This document shows, piece after piece, positions 35,341 to 43,729 of a stretch of 64,000 nt of DNA. Position numbers and translations under genes: made by a program. How positions within the stretch are numbered: position 1 is the stretch's first letter; each line of letters starts with the position of its first letter. Source of the stretch: SSSZ01 sp036732025 (lineage in GTDB: Bacteria; Pseudomonadota; Gammaproteobacteria; Burkholderiales; Rhodocyclaceae); assembly GCA_036732025.1 (NCBI GenBank), contig DAINDE010000012.1, positions 1 to 64,000 of the forward strand, in the 5' to 3' direction. The notes under the pieces are model-generated. The model made no database searches. It saw only the letters and a list, made by a program, of their open reading frames with translations, and was not told the origin of the DNA.

Positions 35341-37604
35341 GGGATGGCCTGGGCGGGAACACCGTTGGCCGGCACCGGGTTTTCCGGCAGCCTGCTGCGA
35401 CGGCGCATGAGGGCGGCGTCGAGCAGCATGCGGCCGGCCCAGCGGTAGACGTTGAACTCGGCGATGAGGCTGCGCATCAGCCGCATGCGGTCCTGCTGCT
35501 CGCTGGCCGGCATGGCCAGGGCCGCCTCCAGGGCGGCGGCGCCTTGGTCCACATCGTAGGGATTGACCACCAGGGCCTCCGGCAGCTCCCGGGAGGCGCC
35601 GGTGAATTGGGAGAGCACCAGGACGCCCCGCTCGTCGTCACGGGCGGCGACGAATTCCTTGGCCACCAGGTTCATGCCATCGTGCAGGCTGCTGACGACA
35701 CACACTTCCGCCGCCCGGTAATACTCATAGACCTGCTGCGGCTCGTGATGCTCCACCTTGAGCAGGATGGCCGGCGCCGGGCCGGGGAAGCGTTCGTTGA
35801 TGCGCTGGGCGAGGGCGCGGACGGTGGCTTCGTGGTTTTTGTACTCGTCGATGCTGGAGCGGCTGGGGGCGGCGATCTGGATGAAGGTGAAGCGGCCGGC
35901 CCGCTGGGGGTTGAGGTCGAGGAGCCGCTCGACGGCGAGAAAGCGCTCGACGATGCCCTTGGTGTAGTCGAGGCGGTCGACGCCGATGCCCAGCAATTGC
36001 TCCGGCGGCAGGCCGTTCATCTCCCGCACGTCGCGCCGGCAATCGGCCACCGGCTTGCCCACCATCTCCGCGGCCGGCGGCCAGGCGATGGAAATGGGGT
36101 AGCGGCGCACGGCAGTGAGCTTGCCCCCTTGGCAGACGGTGAAGGATTCCCGGTCCACCCGGGCCTCGATCAGGCGGTCCACGGTGTCGACGAAGTTGTT
36201 GCAGTGGAACTGGGTGTGGAAGCCGAGGATGTTGCTGCCCAGGAGGCCGTTCAGGATGTCCGGCGCCCAGGGGCAGATGGCGAAGGATTCCGGGTTGGGC
36301 CAGGGGATGTGCCAGAAGGTGATCACCGTCGCCTCCGGCAGCCGCTCGTGGATCATCCGCGGCAGGAGGGCGAAGTGGTAGTCCTGGACGAGGACGATGG
36401 GGTTCTCCGTCTTGGCCTCGCTGACCACGGCATCGGCGAAACGGCGGTTGGCCGCCTGGTAGTGGGCCCAGTCACCGGAACGGAACGTGGGGCGGACGTG
36501 GGCGATGTGGCACAACGGCCACAGCCCTTCGTTGGCGAAACCGTAGTAGTAGCCGGCCTCCTCTTCCGCCGTCAGCCAGACCCGGCGCAACTGGTAGCTG
36601 GGGCGCTCGGGGGGCACCGCCACCCGGTCGGTCGCATCCACCACGTCGCGGTCGGCGCTGCCGCTGCCGGTGGCGATCCAGACGCCGGAACAGGCGCGCA
36701 TGATGGGTTCGAGGGCGGTCACCAGGCCGCTGGCCGGGCGCTGCACTTCGATGCGCTCGTGGCGGCGCTGGTGGATGTAGGGTTCCCGGTTGGAGACGAC
36801 GATCACGTCCTCGCCGCGCAGGTCGCTGTGGAGGATGTTGCGCAGGACGTCGGGGGTCCACGTCAGCTGGCTGTCGTCCCGGGCCCGGCGCTCCGCCTCC
36901 AGGTCGTGGAGGAGGCGCTGCAGGTCCCGGGCGATGGGACGGAATTCCGGTGCCGGCGGCTTCATTTCTGTGGCTGCCGGCGCCGCCGCCGGGCTCTGGC
37001 CCAGCAGGCCGACGCTCCGCAGCAGCACCTGGGTGCCCGCCACCCAGCCGCGCCAGGAAAGCTGGGCGATGACCACGGTGATGAAGGAGACCACCACCGC
37101 CAGCCCGAAGAAGAAGTAGAAGAGGTAGCGCCGGGTCTCCGCGCTGCGGGGGGCGACGAAGCTCATGTCCTGGACCAGGACCAGCCGGCCGGCGGGGTTG
37201 GCCTCGTTGGCAAAGGGCCGTACCGCCACGTGCAGGAAGCCGTCGGCAGTGGGCAGGACGCGGTCGCCGGGGCGGTTCCAGCGTTCCAGGTCGTTGCAGC
37301 GGATGGCGTCGGGCAAGGTGGGCGTGGCCAGCGGTGCGCCCGTCGGGGAGGGGCAGTAGGCGGCGGCAAACAGGTGGGCGTCGTGCCCGACCCGGGTGAG
37401 GAAGGCAGTCACGCCGGCTGCCGATCCTGTCTCCAGCTCCCGGTCCAGCGGTTCGGCGATGGCGTTGACGATGATCGCCGAGCGCTGATCGAGATCGCGC
37501 ACCGACCAGCGCAGGGTGAATTGGTCGACCAGTGGCGCCACCCCGTAGGCGATGGCGGTAAGGATCAACAGCAGGGGAAGAATGAAGCGGAGGGATAAAC
37601 GCAT
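35337..37604 (-). CDS. otsA: Trehalose-6-phosphate synthase with N-terminal membrane sensor-like region
   Basis: A 755-residue protein, versus about 475 for plain OtsA. Residues about 5-25 and 159-181 are membrane helices with a periplasmic stretch between them. A linker leads to the GT20 domain from about residue 266 (VIVVSNREPY). GT20 motifs are complete: NILGFHTQFHCNNF, GVDRLDYTKGI, and DGMNLVAKEFVAARDD. It joins UDP- or ADP-glucose to glucose-6-phosphate. The extra N-terminus resembles the sensing half of signalling proteins, so activity may answer to an external cue. It starts the otsA-otsB-GH15-mscS run. Confidence 0.9.
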   Translation of the reverse strand: MRLSLRFILPLLLILTAIAYGVAPLVDQFTLRWSVRDLDQRSAIIVNAIAEPLDRELETGSAAGVTAFLTRVGHDAHLFAAAYCPSPTGAPLATPTLPDAIRCNDLERWNRPGDRVLPTADGFLHVAVRPFANEANPAGRLVLVQDMSFVAPRSAETRRYLFYFFFGLAVVVSFITVVIAQLSWRGWVAGTQVLLRSVGLLGQSPAAAPAATEMKPPAPEFRPIARDLQRLLHDLEAERRARDDSQLTWTPDVLRNILHSDLRGEDVIVVSNREPYIHQRRHERIEVQRPASGLVTALEPIMRACSGVWIATGSGSADRDVVDATDRVAVPPERPSYQLRRVWLTAEEEAGYYYGFANEGLWPLCHIAHVRPTFRSGDWAHYQAANRRFADAVVSEAKTENPIVLVQDYHFALLPRMIHERLPEATVITFWHIPWPNPESFAICPWAPDILNGLLGSNILGFHTQFHCNNFVDTVDRLIEARVDRESFTVCQGGKLTAVRRYPISIAWPPAAEMVGKPVADCRRDVREMNGLPPEQLLGIGVDRLDYTKGIVERFLAVERLLDLNPQRAGRFTFIQIAAPSRSSIDEYKNHEATVRALAQRINERFPGPAPAILLKVEHHEPQQVYEYYRAAEVCVVSSLHDGMNLVAKEFVAARDDERGVLVLSQFTGASRELPEALVVNPYDVDQGAAALEAALAMPASEQQDRMRLMRSLIAEFNVYRWAGRMLLDAALMRRRSRLPENPVPANGVPAQAIP

Positions 37605-37722
37605 GGCGTCCTCCTTGGGGTGCGGCGGGGTGCGGCTGCCCGCCTGGCCCGGGGCATTGCGCCGGGGGGCAAGGGCAGGGGGCGCCCCTCCCCCCTATCG
37701 GTCCGTGCGACCGGCAGCGGGT

Positions 37723-39657
37723 TCAAGGCCGCACTCCGGCCAGGGAACGCAGGCAGGCCCCGCTGTCCCGCTCGCCGGGATCGACGAAGGGAAGCAGGGC
37801 CGCCAGCGGGTTGATCAGGGCGAGGCCCAGGGCGCCGGCAGCCCGGGCGGCAAGGGGGCCGCCTTCCGGGGCCACCCGGGGCGCGGCGAAGGTGCCGCGC
37901 AGGCGGATGGGCGTGCGCAGGGTGACCGGCGACAGGTTCTGGGGCTTGGCGACGAAACGCAGGTCCAGCTTCTCCTTGGCGAGGTCGAGGCTGCCGTCCG
38001 CCATCACCACCGTCACCGGCGTCGCCACCAGGGCGACGCGGGGGGACAGGCGGCCGTTGCGGACCTCCAGGTCGGCCACCGCGCACTCCACCGGTTGCCG
38101 GTCGTCGCCGCCGAGGAGGAGGCCCAGCCCCTGGGCGACATCGAGTCCTGCCGCTTCCAGGGCGAGGTGGGAGAGGCTGCCCCGGCGGACGAAGACCGTG
38201 GCCCGGCCGTCGAGGGAGCCCAGGAGCTCGGCGGTGGAGCGGCCGTGGCCTACGAGTTGGGTGCGGCCATGCAGGGTGCCGGTGAACCAGGGGGGCGGCT
38301 CGCTTGCCGCCTGACGGCGGATGTCGCCGGGGCCGGCCTTGGCGGCCTTCAGCCAGGTGTCGAGGCGGATGCCGTCCCAGCGCAGGTCGGCCTCCCAGCG
38401 GGGCAGGGGGTCCCTGGCGTCGACGGCCAGGGCGCCGCTCAGCCGGCCCCGGGCGGTGGTGGCGTCGAGGTCGGCCAGGGTCAGGCGGCCGCCCTCCAGG
38501 ATCAGGCTGGCGCGCAGGGGGGCGATGGGCTGGCGGAAGGTGGCGCCCAGGTCGACCGCCTCGAGATCGATGGCGATCCGGGCATCCAGACGGGTCAGGG
38601 AAGGCAGGTCGAGGGCACGGTGGGGCAGGGTACGGCCGTGGGCCGGGGCGACGGGGGCGCCTTCCGCGTCGCGGGTACCGAAAGCCGGCGCCAGGTCGGC
38701 GAGGACGAAGTGGCGGCCGGTGAGCCTGCCGTCCAGGCGCGGTGGCACCGGCCGGGGATCGAAGGCGAAGCGCCCGGCCAGGTCGCTGCGGCCGATGCGG
38801 GCCCCGGTTACCGTCACCTGCCAGAGGGGCGAGTCCTCCTTGGCGACGATGCCCTCCAGACGGAAGGGAGCGGTGGTGGGCAGGGGGGTGTCGGCCAGCC
38901 GCCCCAGGATGCCGAGGGAAGGCCCTCGTACGGCGACCTTGGCGCTGAAGTGGTCGGGGCTGGCGATGGTGCCGGCAAAGTCGAGGCGCAGTTCGCCGTA
39001 ATCGATACTGCCTTCGCTGACGACGGGAGTCGGGGTGTGCCCGGGCAGGGCGGGGGGGAGACCGCCGGGGAGGTGGATGCGGGCATGCAGCGGCTGCCCC
39101 CGCAGGATGCCGGCGATCTCCGCGCCGGCCCCGGGGCCGCTGTCCTGGCGGGCGCTGGCCCGGGCCGCCAGGTCGGCCGCCAGCAGGGCGTCGTGCAGGA
39201 CGACGTCCCACTGCCCCAGGGCGAACTGCTCGGCCTGGGGGGGCGGGCGCTCCGACCCGGTGTCGAACAGCCAGGTGGCGGGCCCGTCCGGCAGGCGGAT
39301 CAAGCGGGCGTCGAGCCGGTCTGCTGCGATGGCGGCGAGGCGCAGGGGCGCCTGGAGGCGGCGCAGGGCGAAGAGGTCGCCGTAGCTCAGGGCGAGGGCC
39401 ACGCCCTCGGCCTTGACCAGGTGCGGTTCGGCGAAGCCAGGCGGGGCGGCGATCCACAGCCCCCCGGCCGTCAGGTGGATCTGGCGGCGGAAATGGAGGC
39501 GGAAAGGCTCGCCGATGCGCACTTCCCGCCCCAGACGGGAAGCCAGGGCGGCCTCCGCCGGCCCGCGCAGGAAGAACCAGCCGCTCGCCTCGGCGGCGGC
39601 CAGAAGGGCCACCGGCAGGGCGAGCAGCGACCAGAGGAGACGGCCACGGGCGGTCAT
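37723..39657 (-). CDS. AsmA-family protein
   Basis: A 644-residue protein with one N-terminal membrane anchor (LLWSLLALPVALLAAAEASGWFFL) and a long periplasmic beta-rich body typical of AsmA/YhjG proteins, including the C-terminal DLAKEKLDLRFVAKPQNLSPVTLRTPIRLRGTF segment. AsmA-like proteins form groove-shaped bridges thought to carry phospholipids to the outer membrane. It ends 118 bases before otsA, with which it may be cotranscribed. A tiny open frame with a strong ribosome site precedes it. Confidence 0.88.
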   Translation of the reverse strand: MTARGRLLWSLLALPVALLAAAEASGWFFLRGPAEAALASRLGREVRIGEPFRLHFRRQIHLTAGGLWIAAPPGFAEPHLVKAEGVALALSYGDLFALRRLQAPLRLAAIAADRLDARLIRLPDGPATWLFDTGSERPPPQAEQFALGQWDVVLHDALLAADLAARASARQDSGPGAGAEIAGILRGQPLHARIHLPGGLPPALPGHTPTPVVSEGSIDYGELRLDFAGTIASPDHFSAKVAVRGPSLGILGRLADTPLPTTAPFRLEGIVAKEDSPLWQVTVTGARIGRSDLAGRFAFDPRPVPPRLDGRLTGRHFVLADLAPAFGTRDAEGAPVAPAHGRTLPHRALDLPSLTRLDARIAIDLEAVDLGATFRQPIAPLRASLILEGGRLTLADLDATTARGRLSGALAVDARDPLPRWEADLRWDGIRLDTWLKAAKAGPGDIRRQAASEPPPWFTGTLHGRTQLVGHGRSTAELLGSLDGRATVFVRRGSLSHLALEAAGLDVAQGLGLLLGGDDRQPVECAVADLEVRNGRLSPRVALVATPVTVVMADGSLDLAKEKLDLRFVAKPQNLSPVTLRTPIRLRGTFAAPRVAPEGGPLAARAAGALGLALINPLAALLPFVDPGERDSGACLRSLAGVRP

Positions 39658-39693
39658 GGGGGAACGGTGGCGCCGGCGAACCCCGGGGCCGGG

Positions 39694-39750
39694 CTATGCG
39701 CCAGGCAAGCCCGGGGCAACGATGGAGGCGAGCAAGATGGATGATTTCAT
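39694..39750 (-). CDS. Possible 18-residue leader or remnant peptide
   Basis: GGGAGGAAATCCCC is followed by ATG and an 18-codon frame (MKSSILLASIVAPGLPGA) that looks like a clipped signal peptide, ending 36 bases before the AsmA start. It may be a leader peptide, a decayed gene or chance. The strong ribosome site is the only positive sign. Confidence 0.3.
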   Translation of the reverse strand: MKSSILLASIVAPGLPGA

Positions 39751-39880
39751 GGGGATTTCCTCCCGGCTGGTGGATGCGCCCGCCACCGCCATTGCCGGCG
39801 GAGGGCGCGCAAACCCAGCTTAGGCGGTCATCGGCGGCCGTGCTGCCGGAGGATGCTGAATCCCCTGTCGGACGATTCCT

Positions 39881-40912
39881 TCAAGGCGCCCCGGCGGCCA
39901 GCAACCGGGAAAGCGCCGCTTCGCGCTCCGGCGGCGGCAGCCGGCCGAGGGCGACGGCCTGCCTGTAGAAGGCGGGGAGGTCGCCCCCCACCGACCGCAG
40001 CAGGGCCTCGAAGGCCGGCACCCAGCGGCGGTAGACCCCGAGGGCGCCGAGGACGGCGTTGTTGAAGGCGGCGGGCGCCCGGGGGAGATCGGCGGCAGCC
40101 TCGGCCAGCCGGGCCATGAGGGCGGCCTTGGCACGGCGCTTTTCCTCGACGCCGGCGGTAGAGGCGTAGAGCTGCGCCAGACGGGCGCGGCTTTCCCCGA
40201 CCAGGGCGTCGAAGGCGGCCTGGCGCTCCTGCCGCCGGGCCTGGCGGGCCAGGCCCGCCCCGTCGCCGGCGGCCGTCAGCCAGCGGCGCAGGCCCTCCTG
40301 CTCGACGGCGGTGGCGAAGGATTCGTTGAAAGCCGGGTCGTCGGCGATGAAGAGGCGCTGATGGGCGAGTTCGTGGAACACGGTGCGGGCCGTGCCGTCG
40401 TCCCCCGGCCCGAGGAAGGTGTTGAGCAGCGGATCGGCGTAGAAGCCGAGGGTGGAATAGGCGGCGACGCCGCTCACCGCCACGTCCAGGCCCCGGGCCC
40501 GCAGCGCCCCGGCGAAAGCCTGGGCCTCCGCCTCCCGGTAGTAGCCGCGGTAAGGGACGCAGCCGACCAGGGCGAAACACCACTCCTCCAGATCCAGGGA
40601 GAACGCCGGGGCGGCAAAGACGTTCCACACCACGTAGGGGCGGCCCAGGTCGGCGTAGCTCTCGTAGCTGCCGTTGTCCGGCAACGCCAGTTCCCGGCTG
40701 GCAAAGGCGCGGATCGCCCGTGCCTCTTCCAGGCGGGCGCGCAGGCCGGGTTCCAGGGCGGGATCGGCGAGCAGGGCGGGAACGGGGCGGGCGGCCTGCA
40801 GCACGGCGCTGTGGCCCCCCACCGCCTGGGCGTAGTAGGCCAGGTCGGCGCAGCCGGCGAGTAGCAGCGCGGTCAGGGCGAGGGCGATGGCCCCGTTAAA
40901 CCTGCTACCCAA
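39881..40912 (-). CDS. Predicted aminopeptidase lipoprotein (COG4324 type)
   Basis: A 343-residue protein. Signal peptide with lipobox LLAGC, then a zinc-protease site: FHELAHQRLF (HExxH) with the third ligand in DPAFNESFAT, as in the predicted aminopeptidases of COG4324. I chose TTG 40912 because GGAGG lies 7 bases before it and the signal peptide starts there. The frame continues upstream to 41047 through repeat copy 2, but that region is repeat sequence. It probably faces the periplasm. Its substrate is unknown. Confidence 0.82.
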   Translation of the reverse strand: MGSRFNGAIALALTALLLAGCADLAYYAQAVGGHSAVLQAARPVPALLADPALEPGLRARLEEARAIRAFASRELALPDNGSYESYADLGRPYVVWNVFAAPAFSLDLEEWCFALVGCVPYRGYYREAEAQAFAGALRARGLDVAVSGVAAYSTLGFYADPLLNTFLGPGDDGTARTVFHELAHQRLFIADDPAFNESFATAVEQEGLRRWLTAAGDGAGLARQARRQERQAAFDALVGESRARLAQLYASTAGVEEKRRAKAALMARLAEAAADLPRAPAAFNNAVLGALGVYRRWVPAFEALLRSVGGDLPAFYRQAVALGRLPPPEREAALSRLLAAGAP

Positions 40913-40925
40913 TAGATCGCCTCCG

Positions 40926-41041
40926 CCCGTTCGCCCTGAGCCTGTCGAAGGGCGGTGTGCCAAGGGCTTTGACAAGCCTGTCCCGAACTGCGCCGAAGGG
41001 CTCAGACCGAACGGGGCGGGGTGTCGGCTTGCCGGATTAAT
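40926..41041. repeat. Hairpin repeat, copy 2
   Basis: Has the same core CCTGAGCCTGTCGAAGGGC and tail GGCTTGCCGGATTAAT as copies 1 and 3, with a longer middle that contains a second partial arm. The TAA stop of the alpha/beta hydrolase gene falls inside its tail. The other end stops just before the ribosome site of the aminopeptidase. Confidence 0.85.
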
Positions 41042-41678
41042 GGTCATGGCAAAAACGGCCCTGAGCGAGAAAGTGGGCTACCTGGGCGGCGCAGGCGGCG
41101 GAGAGCAGCATGCCGGAGTGGCTGACGGGCAGGGCGACGAAGTCGGTCGCCCCGGGCAGGCGGGTCTCGGCCACGGCCACGGCGCCGTCGTTAGGCCGGG
41201 GCAGGCCGCCCAGGAGCCGGCCGAGGCCCAGGCCGCGGGTGCCGGCGATGATGCCGGCCTCGAGGTCCGGCGGCAGGGCGGGGCGCGGCGCCCGCAGCCA
41301 TTCCCCCAGGCTGCGCCCGACCAGCCGGGCTCCCCAGGCGCTCGCCCCCAGGCGGGCGGCGGCGTGGGAGCCGAGGGCCGGCGAGCCGAGCAACACCACC
41401 CGTTCCAGCCGCTCGTCGTGCCCGCGGGCGAGGAGGCCGAGTATCAGGAGTCCCCCCAGGCTGTGGCCCACCAGATGCACCGTCCGGCCGGGCGTGTCGG
41501 CCAGGCAGCGGGCCAGGGCCTCGACATTGGCCGCCAGCCCATTGCGCCAGGAGGGATAGGCGAAGCGGCGAACCGCATGGCCGGCGGCCTCAAGCCGCCA
41601 CTGCCAGGGCAGCAGGACGGCCGCGGGCATCCACAGGCCGGGGATGAGGATGACGGTGGTTGACTGGGCGGGTGCCAT
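41037..41678 (-). CDS. Alpha/beta-fold hydrolase (lipase/esterase-like)
   Basis: A 213-residue small serine hydrolase. VILIPGLWMP gives the oxyanion loop, VHLVGHSLGGLLIL the nucleophile Ser (about residue 93), and a late His in PVSHSGMLLSA can complete the triad. No signal peptide. It resembles the short lipase-like hydrolases of proteobacteria, and the substrate is unknown. Its stop codon is formed by repeat copy 2. About 200 bases of less GC-rich DNA, in which I see no gene, separate it from the toxin-antitoxin pair. Confidence 0.82.
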   Translation of the reverse strand: MAPAQSTTVILIPGLWMPAAVLLPWQWRLEAAGHAVRRFAYPSWRNGLAANVEALARCLADTPGRTVHLVGHSLGGLLILGLLARGHDERLERVVLLGSPALGSHAAARLGASAWGARLVGRSLGEWLRAPRPALPPDLEAGIIAGTRGLGLGRLLGGLPRPNDGAVAVAETRLPGATDFVALPVSHSGMLLSAACAAQVAHFLAQGRFCHDH

Positions 41679-41882
41679 GGGGAGGGTTCTCCGCCGTTAG
41701 TCCGGCGGCTAGCCGGCGAGTTCTGGTGGCCCTGCCGGTTTTCGCTGAGTTGGTCAGGCAATCTCGCCGGAGGATTGCGGTTCTGAGCGAGCATTCAAAC
41801 TGACCAAGCCTCCTTTCGAGCTATAGAGTCTGCCTCGAGCGACAAGATGATGTCTGGCCTCGGCCTCTGGTTCATGAGCGTT

Positions 41883-42230
41883 CTACGCAGCCTGCAAAAG
41901 GAACTCCACTTTCACGGCCTCAAACGGAAAGACGATCTGGCCGTCCTCTGTGCGGTGAAGCACCCCAACGTTCAGCAACGCCGTGACGTCCCCGTGAACA
42001 GCCTTCACATCTCGGCCAACGCGACGGGCGGCCTCACGAATTGACATGGGGCCGGCCCCACACAACGCCTTCAGTAGTTCCCACCGCTTTTCGGTCAGTA
42101 CCTTCCAGAGCAGTTCAGGGGTGGCGAAGCTAATACGGGCGGACCGTTGCGGCTCGCCCGTTTTCCAGGCTTGGGTGAAGTCCGCCATGGCCTCGGAGGG
42201 CGAGCGGACGTCAAGCGTTACGGTTTTCAT
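41883..42230 (-). CDS. Predicted antitoxin / HTH regulator (HVO_A0114 / TumA type)
   Basis: A 115-residue winged-helix protein. The HTH part WELLKALCGAGPMSIREAARRVGRDVKAVHGDVTALLNVGVLHR matches the HVO_A0114-family putative DNA-binding proteins that act as antitoxins to TumE toxins. I start at ATG 42230 (MKTVTLDVRS). It overlaps the upstream toxin-like gene by 20 bases, the usual coupling in type II modules, here with the toxin gene first. Codon use and GC are clearly lower than in neighbouring genes, a sign of transfer. It probably binds the palindrome at 42508-42554. Confidence 0.8.
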   Translation of the reverse strand: MKTVTLDVRSPSEAMADFTQAWKTGEPQRSARISFATPELLWKVLTEKRWELLKALCGAGPMSIREAARRVGRDVKAVHGDVTALLNVGVLHRTEDGQIVFPFEAVKVEFLLQAA

Positions 42231-42507
42231 CGTTCCACCTCTCAATGTCACGTTGGAAGTCGGCAATCAGTTTCTCGGGCGTCGTGAAGGTGTAGGCGCT
42301 TTCAACTTGGCCAACATGTCGATGATCGCCTTTCCCAACCTCGTTGTCGTAACGGAGAACGCATTCGCCACGAACTACGTAGGCGAGCCGATACTTGAAG
42401 CCATGGGCTGATCCCTCTACGGGTTGGGGCAGCCGCCACAGCACGAGTTCAGCGAAAGCCGACTCCGAGTATGGGATACGCGTCGAGACGAGCTGTATGG
42501 TTTTCAT
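42211..42507 (-). CDS. Predicted TumE-family (DUF6516) toxin
   Basis: A 98-residue protein with the signature RLAYVRGECVLRYDN followed by EVGKGDHRH, which I recognise from DUF6516/TumE toxin proteins. The conserved basic and acidic residues are intact, so it may be active; the TumE mechanism is not something I can deduce here. It is the first gene of the pair, starts directly beside a 47-bp palindrome and overlaps its antitoxin by 20 bases. The ATG has no recognisable ribosome site close upstream. Confidence 0.75.
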   Translation of the reverse strand: MKTIQLVSTRIPYSESAFAELVLWRLPQPVEGSAHGFKYRLAYVVRGECVLRYDNEVGKGDHRHVGQVESAYTFTTPEKLIADFQRDIERWNDENRNA

Positions 42508-42554
42508 GTTGGAGATTGTGACAACAGCGCCTGTGTGTTGTCAATGTCTCCAAC
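42508..42554. promoter_or_regulatory. 47-bp interrupted palindrome before the toxin gene (operator or RNA hairpin)
   Basis: Symmetric arms: GTTGGAGA (42508-42515) pairs with TCTCCAAC (42547-42554), and TGACAACA (42519-42526) pairs with TGTTGTCA (42536-42543), with equal 3-base gaps and a 9-base centre. It abuts the toxin start codon. Autoregulation by the antitoxin is the simplest reading; if transcribed, it would be a stable hairpin. Confidence 0.7.
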
Positions 42555-42722
42555 TTTCACCCCTCATGCAGGAATCGTCCGACAGCCGATTCCGAAATGT
42601 CCGACAGAAGGCTGGCCCAGGGCCGCGTACGGTGAACCTCAGCTCAGGCGTTTCCTGATGAAGCGCGCCCCGGGCGGGGTCTTTCGCTGAGCTGCCCGCA
42701 ATGTCTTCAGAGGAGAATCCTT

Positions 42723-43079
42723 ATGACACGCAACGCTCGTTTCGCCACCATCCTTCTATTGGCCGCCGCGCCGCTGGCGGCGCTGGCTGCCGACCCGAAA
42801 CCCGCTCCCGCCGCCGGCCAGGCCGAGGCGCCGCCCATGTTCAAGGAGCTGGACAAGAACCACGACGGGCAGATCGACCAGGCTGAGGCCAAGCGATCGG
42901 CCGACGTGCAGGCCCGTTTCGCCATGCTGGACAGCAACAAGGACAAGCGGATTTCCGTGGCCGAATGGATGGCCGGCGAACAATCCAAGTCCGGCGGTGC
43001 CGGCGAGAGCCGCGACCCGGGCACCTCTTCCACCGGCAAGTCGGGCGAGGTCATGAAGCCGCTTCCCGACAAGTATTGA
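42723..43079 (+). CDS. Exported EF-hand protein
   Basis: A 118-residue protein with a signal peptide (MTRNARFATILLLAAAPLAALA) and two EF-hand calcium loops: DKNHDGQIDQAE near residue 43 and DSNKDKRISVAE near 69. It ends in a Gly/Ser-rich tail. Calsensin-like EF-hand pairs bind calcium in the periplasm, with no defined partner. AGAGGAG precedes ATG 42723. It is the first of three short stress-type envelope genes (EF-hand, BON, glycine zipper), with the next only 18 bases away. Confidence 0.88.
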   Translation: MTRNARFATILLLAAAPLAALAADPKPAPAAGQAEAPPMFKELDKNHDGQIDQAEAKRSADVQARFAMLDSNKDKRISVAEWMAGEQSKSGGAGESRDPGTSSTGKSGEVMKPLPDKY

Positions 43080-43097
43080 TCGACCGGGATCGAAGCC

Positions 43098-43409
43098 ATG
43101 ACTGCCAGGAGTTCCATCGTTGCCGCCTTGCTGTTGTCGGCCTCGCTGGCGGCGTCCGCCGGCGAGCCGGCGCACCAGAGTATCGGCGGGCATGTCGACG
43201 ACGCAGTCATCACCGCCAAGGTGAAAAGCGCTTACTTCAACGACCCGGCGATCAGCATCTTCGACGTGAAGGTGGAAACCTTCAAGGGTCGGGTGCAGCT
43301 TTCCGGTTTTGTCGACAACCCGGCCGAAGTCGAAAGGGCCGCAGCCCTCGCCCGGGCGGTCCCGGGTGTGAAGTCGGTGGATAACGCCATCCGGCTGAAA
43401 CGGGAATAG
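43098..43409 (+). CDS. BON-domain periplasmic protein
   Basis: A 103-residue protein with a signal peptide (MTARSSIVAALLLSASLAASA) and one BON domain (DDAVITAKVKSAYFNDPAISIFDVKVETFKGRVQLSGF and PGVKSVDNAIRL). It lacks the lipobox of its relative at 31472, so it should be soluble in the periplasm. BON proteins of this kind are induced by osmotic or envelope stress. It follows the EF-hand gene by 18 bases and precedes the glycine-zipper gene by 56 bases, likely in one operon. Confidence 0.88.
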   Translation: MTARSSIVAALLLSASLAASAGEPAHQSIGGHVDDAVITAKVKSAYFNDPAISIFDVKVETFKGRVQLSGFVDNPAEVERAAALARAVPGVKSVDNAIRLKRE

Positions 43410-43465
43410 GCGGCTTTACCGGGTGCCGGTGTCCGGCGGATGCCGGCGCCCACCGGGAGAACATC

Positions 43466-43672
43466 ATGAAACACGCGAAGACTCTTGCTGCCGCGCTGGC
43501 CGCGGCCCTGCTGATGTCCGCGTGCGGCACCCTGAGCGGCACCGCCATCGGCGCGGCTGCCGGTGCCGGCGTGGGCCATGCTGTCACTGACGGTTCCTTC
43601 CTCGGCACCGTCGGTGGTGCCGCGGCGGGTGGCGTGATCGGCCACGAGGTCGGCAAGCGGAACGCCCGCTGA
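43466..43672 (+). CDS. Glycine-zipper lipoprotein (OsmB-like)
   Basis: A 68-residue lipoprotein: lipobox LMSAC at the end of the signal peptide (MKHAKTLAAALAAALLMSAC), then a glycine zipper GTLSGTAIGAAAGAGVGHAV ... GTVGGAAAGGVIGHEVGKR that can insert or line up as a helical hairpin in a membrane. OsmB and related proteins of this size are induced by osmotic stress. GGGAGAAC precedes ATG 43466. It ends 57 bases before pqiA. Confidence 0.86.
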   Translation: MKHAKTLAAALAAALLMSACGTLSGTAIGAAAGAGVGHAVTDGSFLGTVGGAAAGGVIGHEVGKRNAR

Positions 43673-43729
43673 GGGCGCGTTTGCCGCGGCCGCTCCCGGA
43701 CGGCAGTCGAGGGCGGCCGGCGACCGATC

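Noticed and set aside
35211..37598. A 795-codon plus-strand frame
   Set aside because: Antisense to otsA with no recognisable domain.
40913..41047. A longer aminopeptidase starting at 41047
   Set aside because: The extra codons are repeat copy 2, and the signal peptide with its ribosome site starts at 40912.
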